Positions 8,981-17,298 of a DNA stretch of 64,000 nt are shown here, in pieces. The DNA comes from Streptomyces sp. TLI_105 (GTDB lineage Bacteria; Actinomycetota; Actinomycetes; Streptomycetales; Streptomycetaceae). Both the position numbers and the translations under genes were made by a program. Position 1 is the stretch's first letter, and every line of letters starts with the position of its first letter. The DNA lies in assembly GCF_900105415.1 (NCBI RefSeq), contig NZ_FNSM01000001.1:7014001-7078000 (forward strand), read 5' to 3'. A model generated the notes under the pieces. The model saw only the letters and a program-made list of their open reading frames with translations. It was not told where the DNA came from and did not search any database.

Positions 8981-9025
8981 CGTTGTGCCCACCCGTTCCG
9001 CCCTGCGGAACGATTGCCCACAACG
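8981..9025. promoter_or_regulatory. Nested inverted repeat between bioA and bioD
   Basis: CGTTGTG (8981-8987) pairs with CACAACG (9019-9025), and inside it CGTTCCGC (8994-9001) pairs with GCGGAACG (9005-9012) around a CCT loop. The outer arm CCACAACGGGGG recurs at 9040-9051 region, giving a short direct repeat. It may be an RNA hairpin tuning bioD expression or a protein site; nothing in the sequence decides between them. Confidence 0.45.
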
Positions 9026-9051
9026 GGGGTCAGCCCCGCCACAACGGGGGA

Positions 9052-10332
9052 TCAGCCCGCCTGCGCCGCTGCCCGTACCGCCGTGCAGATGCGGGTCAGG
9101 TCCTCGTCGCCCGTCACGTACGGCGGCATCGTGTAGATCAGGTCGCGGAACGGGCGCAGCCACACGCCCTCCCGGACCGCCGCGCGCGTGGCCGCCGCCA
9201 TGTCGACCTCGTGGTCGAGCTGGACGACGCCGATCGCGCCCAGCACCCGCACCTCGCGGACGCCCGGGAGGTCGGCCGCCGGGGCGAGCCCGTCCCGCAG
9301 GCCCGCCTCGATCCGCTTGACCTCGACCTGCCAGTCCTGGGAGAGCAGCAGGTCGATCGAGGCGAGGGCGACCGCCGACGCCAGCGGGTTCCCCATGAAG
9401 GTCGGCCCGTGCGCCAGGACCGGGACCTCGCCGCGCGAGATCCCGTCGGCGACGCGGCTCGTGCAGAGCGTCGCCGCCATCGACAGATAGCCGCCGGTCA
9501 GCGCCTTGCCCACGCACATCACATCGGGGGAGACCCCGGCCTGGTCGGCGGCGAACAGCGTGCCCGTCCGCCCGAACCCGGTCGCGATCTCGTCGAAGAC
9601 GAGCAGCACGTCGTGCGCGTCGCAGGCCTCGCGCAGCACCCGCAGATACGCCGGGTCGTGGAAGCGCATGCCGCCCGCGCCCTGCACGACCGGCTCCACG
9701 ACCACCGCGGCCAGCTCGTGCGCGTGCTCGGCGATCCGGGTCCGCAGCAGCTCCGCGTACGACTCCTCGTACGCGGCCGGCGGCGCGTCCGTGAACACCT
9801 GCCGCTGGAGCACCCCCGACCACAGCTCGTGCATCCCGCCCTGCGGGTCGCACACGGACATCGGCTGCCAGGTGTCCCCGTGGTAGCCGCCGCGCCAGGT
9901 GAGGAGCCGCTGCTTTTCGGGGCGGCCCAGGGAACGCCAGTACTGCAGGCACATCTTGGCCGCGACCTCGACGGAGACCGAGCCCGAGTCGCTGAGGAAG
10001 ACGTGCCGCAGCGGCTCCGGGGTGATCTCCACGAGCCGGGCGGCGAGCCGGACGGCCGGCTCGTGGGTGAGCCCGCCGAACATGACGTGGCTCATCTTCT
10101 CCAGCTGGCCGCGCACCGCCTCGTTGAGCACGGGGTGGTTGTAGCCGTGGACCGCCGACCACCACGAGGACATGCCGTCGACCAACTCGGCCTGCCCCTC
10201 GACGGGTTCGGCGAGCCGGAGCCGCACACCGGACGCGGACGCGACGACCAGCGGCTCCGCCCGGCCCGGCATGGGGCCGTACGGATGCCAGACGTGCGCC
10301 CGGTCCAGGGCGAGGAGCTCGTCGTTACGCAT
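9052..10332 (-). CDS. bioA: Adenosylmethionine-8-amino-7-oxononanoate aminotransferase
   Basis: PLP enzyme transferring an amino group from SAM to 7-keto-8-aminopelargonate. 426 residues, class III aminotransferase. WHPYGPM near residue 15 and [13 protein letters not shown] (about 54-66) are BioA hallmarks; [12 protein letters not shown] holds the PLP-binding Asp and [15 protein letters not shown] the Schiff-base Lys. ATG 10332 lies inside the end of bioB: the two overlap by 8 bp (ATGCGTAA), so translation is coupled. Confidence 0.97.
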   Translation of the reverse strand: MRNDELLALDRAHVWHPYGPMPGRAEPLVVASASGVRLRLAEPVEGQAELVDGMSSWWSAVHGYNHPVLNEAVRGQLEKMSHVMFGGLTHEPAVRLAARLVEITPEPLRHVFLSDSGSVSVEVAAKMCLQYWRSLGRPEKQRLLTWRGGYHGDTWQPMSVCDPQGGMHELWSGVLQRQVFTDAPPAAYEESYAELLRTRIAEHAHELAAVVVEPVVQGAGGMRFHDPAYLRVLREACDAHDVLLVFDEIATGFGRTGTLFAADQAGVSPDVMCVGKALTGGYLSMAATLCTSRVADGISRGEVPVLAHGPTFMGNPLASAVALASIDLLLSQDWQVEVKRIEAGLRDGLAPAADLPGVREVRVLGAIGVVQLDHEVDMAAATRAAVREGVWLRPFRDLIYTMPPYVTGDEDLTRICTAVRAAAQAG

Positions 10333-11566
10333 TCGGCGCGAGGTCCGTGCCGGCGCCCCGGCGGCGCACGGCCACCAGGTCGGTGCGGGCCTCGTCGGCG
10401 GTGCGCACCGGAGCCGCGGAGGGCGCCGCGTGACCGCCGCACGGGCCGCAGCCGCCAGCCTCCTCGGTGTGAGAACCACAGCCGGCCGAGGACTCCGACC
10501 CGCAGCCCGTCGAGGCCTTCGAGCCGCAGCCGCCCGTCGCGCCCGCCGCAGCGAGCGCGTCCGCGCGGTGCTTCGGGAGGGTGGTCGTGCCCGCGCCCTC
10601 CACCTCGAAGCCCGCGTCCGCGATCATGTCCAGGTCGGCCTGGCCGGCCTGGCCCTCGCTGGTCAGGTAGTCGCCGAGGAAGATCGAGTTCGCGATGTTC
10701 AGCGCCAGCGGCTGCATCGACCGCAGGTGCACCTCACGGCCGCCGGCGATCCGCACCTCGACGTCGGGGCAGACGAACCGGACCATCGCGAGGATCCGCA
10801 GGCAGCGCTGCGGGGTGAGGTTCCACTCCTTGGCGAGCGGGGTGCCCTCGAACGGGATCAGGAAGTTGACCGGCACCGAGTCCGAGTCCAGCTCGCGCAG
10901 CGCGTAGACGACGTCGACCAGGTCCTCGTCGCTCTCGCCCATGCCCGCGATCAGACCCGAGCAGGCCGACAGACCGGCGGCGTGCGCCTTCTGCACGGTG
11001 TCCACGCGGTCCGCGTAGGTGTGGGTCTTGGTGATGTCCCCGTACGTCGCCTCGGACGTGTTCAGGTTGTGGTTGTACGCGTCGGCGCCGGCCTCACGCA
11101 GCCGCTCCGCCTGGCCGTCCGAGAGCAGACCGAGGCAGGCGCACACCTCGACGCCCTCGTTCTGCTCCTTGATCGCCTCGATCGTCTTCCCGACGCGCTC
11201 CACGTCCCGGTCCGTCGGACCGCGGCCGCTGGCCACCAGGCAGACCCGCTTGGCGCCGCCCGCGACACCCGCCGCCGCGGCCTGCGAGGCCTCGTCCGGC
11301 TTCAGCCAGGTGTACTTGAGGATCTCCGCCTTCGAGCCGAGCCGCTGCGAGCAGTACGAGCAGTCCTCGGGACAGAGACCGGACTTCAGGTTGACCAGGT
11401 AGTTCAGCTTCACCCGGCGCCCGAACCACTGACGGCGCACCTTGCCGGCCGCCGCCACCACATCGAGCAGTTCGTCGTCGGAGGTCGCCAGCACGGCGAG
11501 CGCTTCTTCACGGGTCGGCAGCTCGCGCCGCAGCCCCTTCTCCACCAGCGTGTTCAGCAGGTCCAT
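10325..11566 (-). CDS. bioB: Biotin synthase with cysteine-repeat C-terminal tail
   Basis: Radical-SAM enzyme inserting sulfur into dethiobiotin. The [4Fe-4S] motif is CPEDCSYC, with [17 protein letters not shown] and [11 protein letters not shown] all conserved through about residue 335. The protein is 413 residues, about 70 longer than classical BioB. The extra tail (342-413) has cysteines at 347, 355 and 363 in an 8-residue repeat ([24 protein letters not shown]), then 373 and 376. The ATG is 11566, with AAGGA upstream. First gene of bioB-bioA-bioD, divergent from bioF. The tail might aid Fe-S cluster supply or bind metal; that is inference. Confidence 0.96.
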   Translation of the reverse strand: MDLLNTLVEKGLRRELPTREEALAVLATSDDELLDVVAAAGKVRRQWFGRRVKLNYLVNLKSGLCPEDCSYCSQRLGSKAEILKYTWLKPDEASQAAAAGVAGGAKRVCLVASGRGPTDRDVERVGKTIEAIKEQNEGVEVCACLGLLSDGQAERLREAGADAYNHNLNTSEATYGDITKTHTYADRVDTVQKAHAAGLSACSGLIAGMGESDEDLVDVVYALRELDSDSVPVNFLIPFEGTPLAKEWNLTPQRCLRILAMVRFVCPDVEVRIAGGREVHLRSMQPLALNIANSIFLGDYLTSEGQAGQADLDMIADAGFEVEGAGTTTLPKHRADALAAAGATGGCGSKASTGCGSESSAGCGSHTEEAGGCGPCGGHAAPSAAPVRTADEARTDLVAVRRRGAGTDLAPNA

Positions 11567-11709
11567 AACCGCAGATCCTTGCCTACCGCCCACCCCCGGG
11601 CCAAGGAGGAACCGAACAAACGCCCCCGATCGAGGTGTGTGGATGACCACATCCCGACCTCGGCGTCCTGCGGTTAGGGTCTGTGCGCTGCCTACAAAAG
11701 GATCGCCGC
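11567..11709. promoter_or_regulatory. bioB/bioF divergent promoter region
   Basis: 143 bp serve both biotin transcripts. TAACCGCAG at 11566-11574 (touching the bioB start) is repeated inverted as CTGCGGTTA at 11668-11676. The second copy overlaps a possible bioF -10, TAGGGT at 11675-11680, whose -35 is weak. The pair of 9-mers could be operator half-sites for a biotin regulator, but none is encoded nearby. Confidence 0.4.
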
Positions 11710-12888
11710 ATGCCACGGGACGACGACGCACGGGCCGCGGACCCGCGCCGCACCGCCTTCGACTGGACCGACGCCGAGGCGCGCCGCCGGGCCGAGGCCG
11801 GTCTCGTCCGGACGCTGCGGCCCCGGGCGGCCGAGTCGGACCTCCTGGACCTGGCGGGCAACGACTACCTCGGCCTCACCCGCCGCGCCGAGGTCACCGA
11901 GGCGGCGGCAGAGGCGGCCAGGCGCTGGGGCGCCGGCTCCACCGGCTCGCGGCTCGTCACCGGCACCACCCGGCTGCACACCCGTCTGGAGCGCGAACTC
12001 GCCGAGTTCTGCGGCTTCGAGGCGGCCCTCGTCTTCTCCTCCGGCTACACCGCGAACCTCGCCGCGCTCACCGCGCTCGGCGGCCGGGACTCCCTGATCG
12101 TCTCCGACGCCTCCAACCACGCCTCGATCGTGGACGGCTGCCGCCTCGCGCGCGCCGAGACCGCCGTCGTCCCGCACACCGACGCCGAGGCCGTCGCCAA
12201 GACCCTGGACGCGCACCCGGGACGCCGGGCCCTGGTCGTCAGCGACTCCGTCTTCTCCGTCGACGGCGACAAGGCCCCGCTCCCCGAGCTCGCCGACGCC
12301 TGCCGCGCGCACGGCGCCGGGCTGGTCGTCGACGACGCCCACGGCTTCGGCGTCCTCGGCGACGGCGGCCGGGGCGCCCTGCACGAGGCAGGGCTCTCGG
12401 GCGACGAGGACGTCGTCGCCACCCTCACCCTCTCCAAGTCCCTCGGCAGCCAGGGCGGCGCCGTCCTCGGCCCGGCCCGGGTGATCGAGCACCTGGTGAA
12501 CGCGGCCCGCACCTTCATCTTCGACACCGGCCTCGCCCCGGCCGCCGCGGGCGGAGCGCTCGCGAGCCTGCGCCTGATCGCGGCCGAACCGGGCCTCGCC
12601 GCACGGGCCCGTGCCGTCGCCGGGGCGCTGCACCGGCTGCTCACGGAGGCCGGGCTCACCTCCGCCCGGCCCGACGCGGCCGTCGTCTCGGTCCACGCGC
12701 CCTCCCCGGAGGCGGCGCTGCGCTGGGCGGCGGACTGCCGCGAACAGGGCCTCGCCGTCGGCTGTTTCCGGCCCCCGTCCGTCCCCGACGGCATCTCGCG
12801 GCTGCGCCTCACGGCCCGGGCCGATCTGACGGACGCGGAGATCGAACGTGCGGTGGAGACGATCCTGCGGACCGCGCCGTCGGTCTGA
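11710..12888 (+). CDS. bioF: 8-amino-7-oxononanoate synthase
   Basis: PLP enzyme condensing pimeloyl thioester with L-alanine, the first dedicated step of biotin ring assembly. 392 residues of the alpha-oxoamine synthase family: [14 protein letters not shown] (about 40-53), the [13 protein letters not shown] substrate loop, [22 protein letters not shown] (PLP-pyridine Asp) and [11 protein letters not shown] with the Schiff-base Lys. ATG 11710 follows AAAGGA at normal spacing. Together with bioB, bioA and bioD only the pimelate-supplying step is missing from the window. Confidence 0.96.
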   Translation: MPRDDDARAADPRRTAFDWTDAEARRRAEAGLVRTLRPRAAESDLLDLAGNDYLGLTRRAEVTEAAAEAARRWGAGSTGSRLVTGTTRLHTRLERELAEFCGFEAALVFSSGYTANLAALTALGGRDSLIVSDASNHASIVDGCRLARAETAVVPHTDAEAVAKTLDAHPGRRALVVSDSVFSVDGDKAPLPELADACRAHGAGLVVDDAHGFGVLGDGGRGALHEAGLSGDEDVVATLTLSKSLGSQGGAVLGPARVIEHLVNAARTFIFDTGLAPAAAGGALASLRLIAAEPGLAARARAVAGALHRLLTEAGLTSARPDAAVVSVHAPSPEAALRWAADCREQGLAVGCFRPPSVPDGISRLRLTARADLTDAEIERAVETILRTAPSV

Positions 12889-13058
12889 CGACCCGTCGGG
12901 AGGTCCAAGGACGTTCTCCGGCAGCAGAGTTCACCGCTTCGGGCGACAGATGGGGACATATCTTGGTGGAACGCCTGCCGGGGCGGCACGATCGGTGGGA
13001 CTCTGACGCGTAGCGCGATCCGGGGCCGAAGCCCCGGCGGGAAAGGGACAGCGTCGCC

Positions 13059-13496
13059 ATGGCAGACCACCAGGAAGCATCCGTCACGCTGCCGAGCGAT
13101 CCCGCGTCGGTCCCCACCGCCCGGCGGTACGTCGCGGAGGTCCTCGACGGGTGGGGCCTCGACGGTGCCGACGAGCTGGCGGACGCGATCCGCCTGATGG
13201 TCTCGGAACTGGCCACCAACGCCGTCCTGCACACCTTCGGGCAGTCGCCCACCTTCACGGTCGACGTCCGCCTGGAGCGCGAGGAGCGCCTCCACATCGG
13301 CGTCACCGACAGCCACCCGCGCTGGCCGCGCCGTCTTCCGGCGGCGGTCCAGCAGGACAACGGCCGGGGCATGGTCATCATCCGCTCCCTGGCGGCGGAG
13401 GCGGGCGGCCGGCTCTCGGTCACTCCGACCGAGGAGGGCGGCAAGACGGTCTGGATCACGCTCCCGTGGGCCCGGACGGCCGCCTCGTACGTCTGA
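13059..13496 (+). CDS. ATP-binding protein of the anti-sigma-factor kinase (SpoIIAB/RsbW-like, HATPase_c) type
   Basis: 145 residues, a single GHKL domain. MVSELATNAVLH (about 47-58) is the N box with the Mg-coordinating Asn, and DNGRGMVIIRSLA (about 105-117) the G1 box. Streptomyces encode dozens of such small stand-alone kinases; a partner sigma factor or anti-anti-sigma protein is not adjacent. A 7-bp hairpin (CCGGGGC/GCCCCGG) sits in the leader just before the GGGAAAGGGA ribosome site. The preceding 170 bp after bioF contain no other gene. Confidence 0.85.
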   Translation: MADHQEASVTLPSDPASVPTARRYVAEVLDGWGLDGADELADAIRLMVSELATNAVLHTFGQSPTFTVDVRLEREERLHIGVTDSHPRWPRRLPAAVQQDNGRGMVIIRSLAAEAGGRLSVTPTEEGGKTVWITLPWARTAASYV

Positions 13497-13560
13497 GGCC
13501 GTCCTCGTACGGCCACGGGCCGATCCGAAGACAGGCCCTGGGGCGTCTTTCCCCGGCGCA

Positions 13561-13586
13561 GGGGTGCGGCGGCGCCACCGCACCCC
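13561..13586. terminator. Terminator between convergent genes
   Basis: A 9-bp stem (13561-13569 with 13578-13586) closes an 8-nt loop. It sits between the convergent genes ending at 13496 and 13645. Confidence 0.6.
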
Positions 13587-13644
13587 CGGGGCGGGGTCAC
13601 GGGCCCCCGAGGCCCGAGACCGGGTCAGTGCCCGGCGGGCGTCA

Positions 13645-14121
13645 TCATCGGACGCGGCCGTAGTAGACCTTCGACGTCCAGATCTTGTCGAGCTTCACCC
13701 AGGATCCCGTCTTGGGCGAGTGCCAGATCCTGCCGCTGCCGGCGTAGATGCCCACGTGGTAGACCCTCCCGCCGGAGTGGAAGAAGACCAGGTCCCCCTG
13801 CTGTCTGCTGGACGCGGAGACGTGCCGGGTGCTGTTGTACTGCTGCTGCGCGGTGCGAGGCAGCGACTTGCCCGCCTTCTTGTACGCGTAGAGCGTCAGA
13901 CCGGAGCAGTCGAACCGTGAGGGTCCGGCGCTCCCGTACCGGTAGGGGGCTCCCTTCTTGGACGCGGCGACGCTCAGTGCCTTGTTCGCGTAGGTGGTCG
14001 CTGCCTGGGCCTCGGGTGCCGCACCCGGTGCGAGCATCGTGCCGCCGACGGCGGCGAGGGTGAGAGCCGAGACGGCTCCGGCCCGGGACAGCAGGGACGG
14101 GACGTGCATCTGCGCAGTCAT
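13645..14121 (-). CDS. Secreted NlpC/P60 peptidoglycan endopeptidase
   Basis: 158 residues. A Sec signal peptide (about 1-41, ending AQA-A) precedes a minimal NlpC/P60 domain. The catalytic Cys is Cys72 in RFDCSGLTLYAY, His122 lies in VYHVGIYAG and His134 is the third polar residue. Members of the family cleave gamma-D-Glu-diaminopimelate stem-peptide bonds in the cell wall. No SH3 or LysM anchor is present, so it is a small soluble hydrolase. ATG 14121 lies about 20 nt below a c-di-AMP riboswitch, which explains its regulation. Confidence 0.9.
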   Translation of the reverse strand: MTAQMHVPSLLSRAGAVSALTLAAVGGTMLAPGAAPEAQAATTYANKALSVAASKKGAPYRYGSAGPSRFDCSGLTLYAYKKAGKSLPRTAQQQYNSTRHVSASSRQQGDLVFFHSGGRVYHVGIYAGSGRIWHSPKTGSWVKLDKIWTSKVYYGRVR

Positions 14122-14127
14122 GCGCAA

Positions 14128-14300
14128 CCCTTCGTCAGCCGCCTGCGAAGGATGACCTGTCGGGTTCGGGCTGGCGAAGATGCCCGGCCGCGGCTGCGGC
14201 TTCACCCCAAGGGACGGCCCCGCTGCGGAAACAGCGCGTACGTCCCGTACTGCTCGGGTCCTCCACTCCTGCCGATCCACTCCTGTCGACCAGACGTCCG
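14128..14300 (-). promoter_or_regulatory. c-di-AMP riboswitch (ydaO-yuaA class)
   Basis: On the reverse strand the leader contains the class's conserved blocks: GGGGTGAAGCCGC (complement of 14196-14208), then CGAACCCGACAGG (complement of 14157-14169) followed by TCATCCTTCGCAGGCG. This matches the Rfam ydaO-yuaA consensus in order and spacing. In Streptomyces this riboswitch is known upstream of cell-wall hydrolases such as rpfA and NlpC/P60 genes, where c-di-AMP lowers expression. The 3' end lies about 20 nt from the start codon, and CCTTCG/CGAAGG could pair across the ribosome site. The 5' boundary is approximate. Confidence 0.85.
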
Positions 14301-14344
14301 GGACGGCGGCAGGACTCGGCGTCCGCCCGGACCGCCCCGCCTCG

Positions 14345-14646
14345 GATGGCGGGGGCTTGTCGTCGACAGGGATCTTGACCTACACCCAGGGCGAAATCCG
14401 AGCTGAAACGGCCATATGTGAGGCTCCTCACGACTGATCCATTCGGGTGGACAGGGTGCTTTCGTGATCGTCGGAGGTTTGGCCCACGAGCCCCGCACCA
14501 GCGGTGGAACGTCCCATTCCGCCAGATGCGTACACCTGTTGCGCAACTCACCCCGCACATATGTCGACTCGTCGACTACGCCGAACGAGGGAGCGATCCT
14601 GCGCCGCGTGTCGGCCGTACGGACCTCGACACGACATGCCGGAATG
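14345..14646. other. Intergenic region upstream of the riboswitch gene
   Basis: About 300 bp of lower GC content than the surroundings. It should hold the promoter of the riboswitch transcript. Two palindromes are visible: GTTGCGCAAC around 14532-14541 and GTCGAC-TC-GTCGAC around 14565-14578. Open frames here lack ribosome sites and codon bias, so no gene is called. Confidence 0.5.
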
Positions 14647-14952
14647 TCAACTCGCCCGTGCGCGGGGCACGGTGACGCGGTCGGCGCGGCGCTCACCGTC
14701 CAACACCCGCAGGGCGCGCGCCAGGGTGTCCGCGTGCACCTCGCTCTCGCCCCGCATATGCATGACCGTCAGGGCCTCGCGCAGCGCCTCCGCGCGTCCC
14801 ACCAGCGCTTGTGCCGCCCGCAGTGCCCCATAGGTATGCGTACCCCTGGATGGGTTGATCTTCCCCAGAAGGTCGACGACTTCGAGGTACGCGTCGATCA
14901 ACTCGCCCTCGGCCCGCGTCAGTGCGGGCAGCGGCGGCAGCTCGGGCACCAC
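14647..14952 (-). CDS. 101-residue helical protein of unknown function, coupled to the ClpP paralogue
   Basis: Not recognised. The product is predicted mostly helical with no membrane segment or signal peptide; LTRAEGELIDAYLEVVDLLG and ALRAAQALVGRAEALREAL are amphipathic. It starts at GTG 14952 (or GTG 14949), only 7 bp beyond the ClpP-like stop, so it is co-transcribed. Middle codons (CCA, AGG, GGT, CAT, TAT, GGA-type) are less GC-biased than neighbours. Position suggests an adaptor or partner of the ClpP-like protein, which is inference. Confidence 0.6.
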   Translation of the reverse strand: MVPELPPLPALTRAEGELIDAYLEVVDLLGKINPSRGTHTYGALRAAQALVGRAEALREALTVMHMRGESEVHADTLARALRVLDGERRADRVTVPRARAS

Positions 14953-14959
14953 GGCCGGC

Positions 14960-15577
14960 TCACCGCGTCGCGCCGGCGTCGCGCCGGCTCGTGATCACGT
15001 GGTCCACCAGCCCGTACGCGACGGCCGCGGGCGCGTCCAGGACGGTGAGGCGGTCGAGGTCGGCGTCGATCCGGTCCCGGCTCTGCCCGGTGTACTCGGT
15101 GAGCATCCCGGCCGTCAGGGCGCGCAGCCGGAGCAGCTCGCGCGCGTGGATGTCGAGGTCGCTCGGCTGCCCCTGGAGGGGTTCGTCCATGGCCGGCTGC
15201 CGGAGGGTGATCCGGGCGCCGGGGAGGACGTGCCGCTTGCCGGGGGTGCCGGCGGCGAGCAGGACGGCGGCGGTGGACGCGGCCTGGCCCAGGCAGGTGG
15301 TCTCCACGTCGCAGGCGAGCGTCCGCATCGTGTCGTGAATGGCGGTCATGGCGCTGATCGAGCCGCCGGGGGAGTTGATGTAGAGCGCGATGTCCTGATC
15401 CGGGGCCGCGTATTCGAGGTGCAGGAACTGGGCGATGACGTCGTTGGCCGAGGTCTCGTCGATCGGGGTGCCGAGGAAGACGATCCGGGATTCGAGGAGC
15501 TTCGAGTACGGGTCGAGGGTCCGGGTTCCGAAGCTCGTCCGCTCCGTGAACTCGGGCAGGACATGACGGGCGTCCAT
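14960..15577 (-). CDS. ClpP-family protein with altered catalytic triad
   Basis: 205 residues, the usual ClpP length and fold ([34 protein letters not shown]). The nucleophile Ser101 is present. The position of the catalytic His in the usual IHQP motif is Arg126 (ITLRQP). In an ungapped alignment the catalytic Asp position is Leu177, though Asp173 and Asp175 are close. It may be an inactive or regulatory subunit mixing with the housekeeping ClpP1P2, or a chaperone-like ring. GGAGG precedes ATG 15577. It is divergent from a Phd/YefM-type gene across a 63-bp operator region and followed at once by the 101-residue protein. Confidence 0.88.
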   Translation of the reverse strand: MDARHVLPEFTERTSFGTRTLDPYSKLLESRIVFLGTPIDETSANDVIAQFLHLEYAAPDQDIALYINSPGGSISAMTAIHDTMRTLACDVETTCLGQAASTAAVLLAAGTPGKRHVLPGARITLRQPAMDEPLQGQPSDLDIHARELLRLRALTAGMLTEYTGQSRDRIDADLDRLTVLDAPAAVAYGLVDHVITSRRDAGATR

Positions 15578-15607
15578 GGCTGAGCACCTCCAGCTGTCTG
15601 TAAAAAA

Positions 15608-15633
15608 TGTACAGGACGTACAGGCCGTAAGAT
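15608..15633. promoter_or_regulatory. TGTAC operator and leaderless promoter of the antitoxin gene
   Basis: TGTAC (15608-15612) and GTACA (15618-15622) form an inverted repeat with 5-bp spacing, and GTACAGG also repeats directly with 9-bp period. TGTACA-type palindromes are the known operator core of YefM/Phd repressors. A good -10, TAAGAT (15628-15633), ends 7 nt before ATG 15641, so that transcript may be leaderless. The same 63 bp must hold the clpP-like promoter, so one repressor could control both. Confidence 0.6.
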
Positions 15634-15640
15634 GGGGAGC

Positions 15641-15919
15641 ATGACCTACGAGATCCCGGTGACGCAAGCGCGGGCTGAGCTGGCCGACCTCATCAACCGC
15701 GTCGTCTACGGAGGGGAGCGCGTCGTCGTCACCCGCCACGGGAAGCCGCTCGTCGCCCTGGTCTCCGCCGCTGACCTGGAAGAACTCGAGGCGGCTGAGA
15801 AGCCCGCCGACGAGCAGGTGGTCAGCTCGCTCTCCGGGCTGCACCCGGTCGACTCCGCTCCCGGCGAACAGCGCCGCTTCGGCATCGCCGCCCACCACCG
15901 CGATCCCGGCTCTTCCTGA
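15641..15919 (+). CDS. Orphan Phd/YefM-family antitoxin-like repressor
   Basis: 92 residues. [20 protein letters not shown] followed by [30 protein letters not shown] is the classic Phd/YefM N-terminal DNA-binding and dimerisation domain. The C-terminal 35 residues, which in a pair would bind a toxin, are short and rich in Ser, Pro and Gly. No RelE/YoeB, Doc or PIN toxin gene follows: the next 280 bp are repeats. An ATG at 15632 is possible, but 15641 has GGGGA and the consensus beginning. It probably acts as a stand-alone regulator of the divergent ClpP module. Confidence 0.85.
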   Translation: MTYEIPVTQARAELADLINRVVYGGERVVVTRHGKPLVALVSAADLEELEAAEKPADEQVVSSLSGLHPVDSAPGEQRRFGIAAHHRDPGSS

Positions 15920-15980
15920 CGGCGGACGCGCGGAGCGGCGCGGCCCCACGTCAGGGGCGGCGCTGATCCACGCCTGCGGG

Positions 15981-16140
15981 CAGCGTCGATCCACGCGAAG
16001 GGCGGTACTGGCCCACGCGCGCGACAGCGTCGATCCACGCGAGGGGCGGTACTGGCCCACGCGCGCGGGCAGCGTTGAGCCACGCGCGCGGGGGCGTGGG
16101 CTCCCGCGCGGGCGCCGCTGGCCTCACGCGCGCGGGCAGC
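15981..16140. repeat. 44-bp tandem repeats
   Basis: Two nearly identical 44- to 45-bp units begin with CAGCGTCGATCCACGCGA at 15981 and 16025. A diverged unit starts at 16070 (CAGCGTTGAGCCACGCGC) and a partial one at 16137. The consensus contains GGCGGTACTGGCCCACGCGCGCG. It is non-coding by codon bias and has no spacer/repeat alternation, so it is not a CRISPR. It lies between the orphan antitoxin and a terminator. Confidence 0.8.
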
Positions 16141-16148
16141 GCGAAAAG

Positions 16149-16184
16149 CCGCGTGCCCCCGTCCGCTACAGCGGGGGCACGCGG
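16149..16184. terminator. Terminator of the leftward membrane-protein gene
   Basis: CCGCGTGCCCCC (16149-16160) pairs perfectly with 16173-16184 around a 12-nt loop, 18 bp beyond the stop of the gene at 16203. Confidence 0.75.
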
Positions 16185-16202
16185 CCGTCTTCGGCTGGGG
16201 CC

Positions 16203-17201
16203 TCAGCCCACCGGCACCGGGGCCTGCGCCGGCGCGGGAACCGCTTCCGCCCGGCGGCGCCCCGCGCCGAACGCGGTCGCGGCCAGCCCGGCCACGGCCC
16301 AGAGGGAGAGGACGAGCAGCGGGCGGCCCGCCGCCGCGCCGTCGAAGGCGGACACCGACCGGAGGGCCGAGCCCCCGGCGCCCGGCGGCAGCCACTGGCC
16401 GAGCGCGCCCACCCCCGTGGGTAGCAGCTCCGGCGCGCTCGACATCCCCGAGAAGGCGTTGCCGAAGAGGATCGTCAGGGCGGCTCCGAGCCCGAAGCCG
16501 GGCTTGCCGAGCAGGGTGGCGAGCCCCGCGAAGGCAGAGCCGATGGCCAGGACCGTCAGGCCGAGGACCCCGGCCTCGGCCCACCAGTCGCCGGTCAGCG
16601 CGCCGAGCCAGCTGTCGGCGAGCGCCGCGCCCACGACTCCGGCGAGCGCCGCCGCGCCCACCAGGGTCGCGACCGCCCCGGCCCCGCGCAGCCCCAGCAG
16701 GACGGTGGCGGCCCCCGTGGCCGCCCCGACCAGGGCGAGGGGCAGCAGGCTCGCGCCGAGCACGGCGCCGCGCGGGTCGCCCGCCGGTGCGGCGACCACG
16801 TCCGTGACCCGGACCGGTGCCCCTGCCGGGGCCTGCGCGGTCACGGCCTCGCGCAGCAGCCCGGCCACCACGGGGCTCGCCGCCGAGGCGGTGAGCAGTT
16901 CCGTACCGCTCGGGGTGACGACCACCGCGCCGTACACGTCACGGTCCTCGATCGCGGCCCGGGCGGCCTCGGCGTCCGCGTAGCGGTGGATCTCGAAGGC
17001 GCCCTCGTGCCGTTCGAGTCCCCGCTGGACCGCGTCGGCCGCGGCGGCGGGTCCGGCCACTCCGACGGGCAGGTCGCGGGGTGCGATGCGCGCGGCGGGC
17101 CAGGCGAAGATCGAGAGGGCGAGGGCGGCGACGACCGGTATCAGCACGAGCACGGCGAGGGTTCTGCGTCCGGCGGCCGACGCGGTGGTGGCGACGGGCA
17201 T
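16203..17201 (-). CDS. ABC-2/YhgE-like membrane protein
   Basis: 332 residues. One N-terminal membrane helix (about 13-35), an extracellular segment with IHRYADAEAARAAIEDRDVYGAVVV (like the soluble part of DUF3533/YhgE-type permeases), then about five C-terminal membrane helices (from about 150). This matches ABC-2-type or Pip/YhgE export permeases without a linked ATPase. ATG 17201 is divergent from a TetR repressor, a common drug- or lipid-export arrangement. The cargo is unknown. Confidence 0.75.
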   Translation of the reverse strand: MPVATTASAAGRRTLAVLVLIPVVAALALSIFAWPAARIAPRDLPVGVAGPAAAADAVQRGLERHEGAFEIHRYADAEAARAAIEDRDVYGAVVVTPSGTELLTASAASPVVAGLLREAVTAQAPAGAPVRVTDVVAAPAGDPRGAVLGASLLPLALVGAATGAATVLLGLRGAGAVATLVGAAALAGVVGAALADSWLGALTGDWWAEAGVLGLTVLAIGSAFAGLATLLGKPGFGLGAALTILFGNAFSGMSSAPELLPTGVGALGQWLPPGAGGSALRSVSAFDGAAAGRPLLVLSLWAVAGLAATAFGAGRRRAEAVPAPAQAPVPVG

Positions 17202-17224
17202 GGCGGCCTCGATTCAAAGCGAAG

Positions 17225-17298
17225 GATCGTTCGTTTTACGTGGGCTCAGCGTGCGCCGCCGCCCGGAAGTTGTCAAGAACGAATATTCGTTTTAGGTT
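17225..17298. promoter_or_regulatory. Divergent operator/promoter of TetR and membrane-protein genes
   Basis: AACGAATATTCGTT (17278-17291) is a perfect 14-bp palindrome. A related half-site, the reverse of AACGAACGATCC, lies at 17225-17236 nearer the membrane gene. The palindrome fills the 17-bp spacer of a rightward promoter, TTGTCA (17270-17275) and TAGGTT (17293-17298), which ends 7 nt before the tetR ATG: a leaderless, autorepressed transcript is likely. Confidence 0.7.

Noticed and set aside
8918..9136. A plus-strand frame over the bioA/bioD gap
   Set aside because: Spans a hairpin and the end of bioA with no ribosome site; regulatory explanation is better.
14418..14675. Short plus-strand frame over the riboswitch upstream region
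   Set aside because: No ribosome site, poor codon bias, no recognised sequence.
14960..15919. A complete type II toxin-antitoxin pair
   Set aside because: The antitoxin-like gene has no toxin on either side; the divergent gene is a ClpP homologue.
15961..16140. Possible CRISPR array
   Set aside because: The units are tandem, with no unique spacers, vary in length, and no cas genes are near.
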